From: Neoscytalidium dimidiatum
Taxonomy: Eukaryota; Ascomycota; Dothideomycetes; Botryosphaeriales; Botryosphaeriaceae
Assembly: GCA_037367355.1 (NCBI GenBank)
Contig: CM074699.1
Span: 2,170,001 to 2,234,000, forward strand
Direction of reading: 5' to 3'
DNA length: 64,000 bases
Shown one piece after another: positions 59,209 to 64,000 of this stretch. The translations under genes were made by a program, and so were the position numbers. The first letter of the stretch is position 1. Every line of letters starts with the position of its first letter. The notes under the pieces were generated by a model. The model worked only from the letters and a program-made list of their open reading frames with translations. It was not told the origin of the DNA and did not search any database.

Positions 59209-59926
59209 GGCGGGCGACGCTGTGGTGAGGAAGCAACGGAGCAAGTGAGCTAGCAGAAAGGACAGTACAATCAGGACGGACGACCACCGACTGGAAGAGA
59301 AAGGAAGGGCTGGGGGTGGTGAGGAGAGGAAGAAAGAGGAGACGAAAGGCTTGAAGATGGTGAGACGAAGAAGAAGCCGTCACGCATAGACCATTGCGGC
59401 TTCTGCGAGATGGTTGAGGAGAGAGCAGCTTCCTCAGGCGCGGCGAGCTTTATGCCCTGATCGGCGCCGGCTGCACTGGGATGCCGCCAGGCCACAGGCC
59501 AGTCACGATGCTCGCCGCTCGCCGCTCGCCGCTAGATGCCAATGGGCCGGGGCCGCCAGCCCTCGTCACATATTACAGAAGTGCAGACGAGGACGCCGGG
59601 CGCAGGAACGGAAGTTTTTGCATTGCTAAGCACGGGAGGAACTCTGCTGCTCGCCGCAGCCCGCCGCGGCCCGTACGCCAGGCGCGCCAGCCAATAGGTA
59701 ATGTATACATGCATGCATATCGCTGGAGATTGTTGACCTCGCTCTTGTAGTTTGACTGTGAGCGCGAGTGTTATGAGGTTCTGCAGCACTTGCTCTGCGC
59801 TTGCCTTGTATCCCACTTCTCATGACAGGGAAAAATGGGTTATTAGATTGCAAGCGCCACCTGTGCGCGGCCGCTGTGAAGGCACAGAATACCGTACGCA
59901 TCCGCAGGACTGAATCACTGCTCTCC
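59209..59926. other. Non-coding interval between two minus-strand genes
   Basis: A GC-rich 718-bp stretch with the 7-bp unit CGCTCGC repeated near 59514-59533. No gene is seen. Confidence 0.55.
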
Positions 59927-61170
59927 TCACTGCCGCCTCAAGACGCGCTCCGTGACGCTTTTGGGCATGCAACTATAGACCCAGGTCAGCTGTGTATACA
60001 CTTCATTGCCGCTGCTGCAAGACTTACTATACAGGGTCGACTTCTTGCAGCCCTGGAAACTTGACCAGGCTCAGCCCTGCGAGGCCGAAAACAGTGTGGA
60101 AGACGTCCACCATGTCGCCCGGCCGGTCTGCGAAGCCGCCCAACTCCGGGTCCTGCAGATGTCAGCGGCTACCGTAGCGGCGCTGCAGTTTGTATCTTAC
60201 CTGGCATCTCAAGATGAACGCAGCAAGCTTGCTGTCGTCGATCCAGTGCAGCCTGTCAATCATTGCTAAAGCACTCATAACCCACCAGCTGTAGCACACG
60301 TCCTCGTCCTTCTCCGGCCTACCATTCAAGCCGCCATTCGGCAGCTGTCTCTCGCTCAGCCATGCGCCCAGCTTGTCTCTATCCACAAGGTCTAGCCGTC
60401 CCGCAATCGTCAACGCTCCGACGCAAGTGAATACCTGGCCCGAGTGCGACTCTGCCCCGGGGGATGTGCCGTAACCACCATCGAAGTTCGCGCATGCTTG
60501 TATATGCTCTACAGCTCTGTTGACGTCGACCAGGTGCATCATATGGAGGAGAGAAAGGGCATTGAACGCGCCGTAGAGGAAACGAGTGTCGGTCTCGCCC
60601 CAGCGATCACCCGCGAAGGTTCCACTCCCGCGTTGGAGTCCGGCGATGACTATACAAAGGGTCAGAGGAGAGCTTCGGAGAGGCATGCCCTGGGGATTTC
60701 TAAAGGTTGCATACAGCGACCAATTTTCTCCCGGCCTCCGGGAACGCGCTGTTCCAGCTCCTCAAAGCCATCCAGCGTTGCCAGGATTTGCACGGCGCTG
60801 ACAGTGTACAGCATATGCGCATCATGTCCAGGAGCCGCGCCGAAGCCTCCGTCCTCATGTAGACATGCAAGGACGAAATCGAGTACCTCGTTGCGGGGCA
60901 GCGCGTCCGGGTGGCCGAGCAGGTGCAACGCAGTAAGCCCCCAGTAGAGCCCGTTCAGTCGTAGGTGTTCTGTTAGCCAATATTCAAGCTCATCTTTGCG
61001 CTGGGAGGAGATCGTTAGTTACAGCTGTCAGCTGCATGAATCTGCCCATAGACACGCACAGTGTCGAGGCTTTGAATATATTTGACATGCTTGTCGACGT
61101 GCAGCTGCAGCTCTTCAGCAGGCTGCTCACCCTTCGCGCCGCCCCGCCCGGGCCCGGATACGAGTGACAT
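59927..61170 (-). CDS. BET2: Rab geranylgeranyltransferase beta subunit (Bet2)
   Basis: Exons 61170-61060, 61000-60715, 60649-60201, 60152-60028 and 59972-59927 give 338 aa. All introns are 48-65 bp, with CTAAC or CTGAC branches; for the second I use GTATGC so that EKIGRFIAGLQ is formed, as in homologues. The subunit carries the active site that adds geranylgeranyl groups to C-terminal cysteines of Rab/Ypt GTPases together with the alpha subunit Bet4 and the escort protein. The prenyltransferase repeats are visible: [79 protein letters not shown] and [21 protein letters not shown]. The Zn ligands are D and C in DVCYSWW and H in [14 protein letters not shown]. The last exon reads [14 protein letters not shown] after DPVY. 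Confidence 0.94.
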
Positions 61171-62394
61171 GATGCTGGCTTGCAGGTGTTCACGGCCCGG
61201 TGCTGATGCTTCCCGAAGAAGGTTGCGTGGTAAGGATTTGGAGCCTGCGGTGAAGTGCGGTGGGGGTTGTGGGTCCTGCTGCTTGTACGGCGTGCTGAAG
61301 AGGCCAAAGCGTCACCCGCCGTGCAGGCCGACCATCATGCTACACTCCTAGCATATTTCTCTATTAACAATTTGCTCATGATTTCCATCGGTTAATGTGA
61401 AGATTGCATTAAATTCTGTGTCGAGACCGCATGCTACTTCTCTGAACAACTTTCCAACAATACAGTATTGCATCCTAACTATGATCTCCTGGCATGCCGT
61501 CCGTCTTCCCAGCCGTACAGCTTTCCATATTGATGATAATCTAGGAGTTCCATTTGATTCTACACGGTCGCGCGACTCTGCTGTCAGTGGTCACGTATTT
61601 TGTACATCCTACATCAATCCCACATTTAGAACCAGGAGGAGTAGCGCAACGGCCTGCGTCGATGGCGAGGCCAACAGTTTTTGTATGCTCACTACTCAAA
61701 AAGTTGTGATCGAGGATTTCGGAAAGGACGCGTTGAAGTTAAGTACCGGATGCCATTGCTCAAACGAGCCCGATTGTAGCCATCCAATCGACTTTAATAC
61801 AAGATTCGATGAGACAAAGAAGAGAAAAGGAAGGCAGAACATGTCCTTAACCACCAAGGGCTGCCTCAAAATACGAACCCAGTGTCGTTATGGACAGTAT
61901 GTATTATGCGCCAAGCCCTCGCTCTGACCGAGGAAGGACAACGATTCAATCCATCAGAATGTGAAGATCAAAAGAAATTCGCCTCGTTGCTGAGCTCGTG
62001 GCAACGATAGCCGCCCTATGATATGCTGGAAGCAAAGCAGAAGAAAATCAAAACCCGCTGTGGTCAATTGGCTTAGGGGAATCGCAAGAGAAAGGAGAAA
62101 TGAAAAGGAATCTCCGCCGAGGAGCCCAAATGCTGGCTCTAGAAATCAGAAACTCGCCAAACAAACGCTTGAAAAGCTTTTTATACTACATTGCGCGAAG
62201 TTGAAGAACGCCAAGTGCTCCTGTGACCTGAACCTGACTTGGCTTAGAACCGTGTGTGGGAAAACCCGCCCACTTGATCCTCTTTAACTCCGTACTACCA
62301 ACGAACATGACCGGTCATCAACTGTTGCTTTCGACAAAAGAAAATTCGTCGCTATGTGCGTGTGGTTGGCGTGAAGGGAACGTCGCGGCGCTTC
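61171..62394. other. Interval between two minus-strand genes, no gene seen
   Basis: About 1.2 kb. A plus-strand open frame of 176 codons at 61397-61927 has mixed composition and no domain, so I do not call it. The region should include the Bet2 promoter and the 3' end of the BAR-SH3 gene. Confidence 0.5.
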
Positions 62395-64000
62395 TCACTC
62401 AGAGAAGATGCGGGCGAAATGCTTCTCCCAGATCCAGCCAATCGTGCCGGATGGGTCATCCTGGTTCCGAGCAAGCCACAGCTCGCCTCGCATACCGAGG
62501 ACATCAAAAACCTGCGAAAAACATCAGCATTGCCACAGCTGTAACCTGTTTGGATTATCTCACCTCTCCTGGAACGTAGACCAAGTATGGAAATCCGGCC
62601 TCGCGTCGATCATGGGCAATGTTGAACTCAAACAAGCTCGCAGCCAGGAACAAGACCTTCTCTTCGCTCACATCCTGTTCGAGAGCCTCATCCCTGGTGT
62701 CAGTGGGTGAATCTGACATTGGCATTGCGGATGAGAAGATGGAGGACGACCGCGTGTGCTGAGTCTGAGACGAAAATGCCGATTGACCCGACGAACGGCC
62801 CTGGTCCGGCGCATCCAAGCTGATGCGAGTCTGGGAAGAAGATGGATCCGGGGTGCGTCCAGCGGATGTTGCTGGTCGTTGAGGAAAATAGCCAGCGCCA
62901 GGTGCTTGCGCTGAGAGTGAATGGGGGGTCGAGGGACCGCGGCTTGACATAGTCGAGCCAGCGCGCACTCTTCCCGGAGCAGTCGGAGAGGGCATTGTTG
63001 GTGACATTTGAGGAGGATCCATGATGAGGGGAGTGTTGCCCGGCTCCACAGAAGAATAATTGCCGCTCTGCCGTTGAGAGCCAGGAGTTGGCGATGTGAT
63101 TATGATGGACTGATCGCTGTTGATCGATTGCGTACGCTTAGAGCTTGCGAACGTTGAAGGGCGCTTCAGCGAGTAATCGTCTGTCATGAAAGTCGTCGCG
63201 GGAGAGAACGCAGCTGCCTCCTTGACGGCGCGGATGACATTTTCGATACGTTCGAGCTCCTCTCTCGCGCGGCCGTAGTCTGCTTCGAATGTAGTGCTGA
63301 TGGCGTGTAGCTCGAGGACCTTGCGGTCAACCTGCTCTCCCTGACCCAATGCCTTCTCCAGATTGAGACTCAACACCTGGTACCATCGCCTCTGAGAGTC
63401 GATGAGATTCTTCTGGCAGGCCTCAATCAAGGTCTTAGTCTTCGCATAGAGCTTGGGCAAGTCGTCTTTCAAAGCCCCATTGATTGCAACAAATTCGTCG
63501 CCAATCTCCTTCAGCTTGCTATCGATCTTACCGCCACTCTCCTTAAGGAGCTTGTACTTTGCATAATCTGGCAAGCGCTTCTTTCGCTTCTGCATAAGTT
63601 TTTGCGGTTTGCCATGTAGCTCCCAAAGGATTGCTATGGGCTTGATGACGGTCTTGCGAACTTCATCTTTCTGAGAGGTGTATCAATATCTTGCATTTGC
63701 ATGACTGGGGTAGACACTTACGTGAGACCCAAGAGCGTAAGCGGTAATCTCCCTGATTATCACCATATACTGGCGCCATTTGCTCTCAATTTCAGGGTGC
63801 TCCGGTAGACTGACATCGAGCCAATTCTCCAACTCAGTTGCTAGAGAGTTGTTCTGATGAATCATCTTGTCAACGTCCTCAAGGTATTTCTCAACATCCC
63901 TCATGACTATTTGCAGCTGGAAGAAATGCCCGCCGAACTTTTGGGAGATGGCGTCATACTCAGGATCTTCGACTGTCTCAGAAAGCCCGACTTGCTGCTT
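62395..64000 (-). CDS. BAR-SH3 adaptor protein (Hob1/Rvs167-like), 5' part beyond the window
   Basis: Exons seen: 64000-63722 (continues beyond the window), 63670-62564 and 62511-62395; 501 codons here including the stop. Introns are 51 bp (GTAAGT...CTCTCAG) and 52 bp (GTGAGA...TTCGCAG). The first part is a BAR-type helical domain: KFGGHFFQLQIVMRDVEKYL, LENWLDVSLPEHPEIESKWR, then MQKRKKRLPDYAKYK and LPKLYAKTKTLIEACQKNL. A disordered Ser/Pro linker of about 170 residues follows. The C-terminus is an SH3 domain: KVLFLAASLFEFN, YVPGEVFDVL, GELWLARN and TIGWIWEKHFARI. This layout is that of fission yeast Hob1 and budding yeast Rvs167, which bend membrane and act with actin in endocytosis. The start codon lies outside the window. 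Confidence 0.88.

Noticed and set aside
61397..61927. 176-codon plus-strand frame
   Set aside because: Mixed composition with many Cys, His and Ser, no domain, no promoter features and no splice support.

Overview
The window is a stretch of nuclear genome from a filamentous ascomycete (Pezizomycotina). The evidence is a gene about every 2.5 kb, mostly short introns (about 48-150 bp) with GT(R)NGT donors and CTRAY-like branch sites, Zn2Cys6 and EXS families, Ser/Thr-rich GPI wall proteins, and the fungal forms of enolase, Rpt4, mevalonate kinase, Bet2, Atp11 and RAMP4. The class cannot be fixed from sequence alone; Dothideomycetes is a guess. No tRNA, rRNA, CRISPR array or intact transposon was seen. 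I joined exons by hand from splice signals and protein continuity and give the intron coordinates for each gene.

Layout: 0-16 kb holds an N-myristoylation-type disordered protein (-), a 4.3 kb gene-free stretch, a very large MBD4-like DNA glycosylase (+) and a 7-TM protein (-). 17-25 kb holds a small membrane protein (-), an Erd1-like EXS protein (+) facing a RAMP4/Ysy6 gene (-), a small mitochondrial protein (+) and the proteasome ATPase Rpt4 (-). 25-37 kb holds enolase (+), a GPI wall protein (+), a basic Ser-rich protein (+) and a 4-TM protein (+). 37-48 kb holds a 3-beta-HSD-type dehydrogenase (-), an NAT9 acetyltransferase (+), mevalonate kinase (-), Atp11 (+), a small coiled-coil gene rebuilt from exons (-) and a second GPI protein (+). 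48-64 kb holds an RRM-like protein (-), a Zn2Cys6 regulator (-), an AIG1/FAR-17a membrane protein (+), a zinc-finger-like protein (-), Bet2 (-) and a BAR-SH3 protein (-) cut by the window end.

These are mostly housekeeping genes and do not form a metabolic cluster. Some functional links exist: mevalonate kinase feeds the isoprenoid pool used by Bet2, and Erd1 and RAMP4 both serve the secretory pathway. I infer no co-regulation from this.

The most striking feature is in the DNA glycosylase gene. A perfect 130-bp tandem duplication (11477-11606 and 11607-11736) breaks the reading frame before the catalytic domain. Each copy carries ...TTTCTTTAG|GTGATG, so splicing from the GT of copy 1 to the AG of copy 2 would remove exactly 130 bp and restore the original protein. 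This is the arrangement expected of a newborn intron made by tandem duplication; the alternatives are a frameshifted allele or an assembly error. The same gene seems to end with a GC-AG intron leading to a hidden last exon that encodes a C-terminal CAAX box (CVVM).
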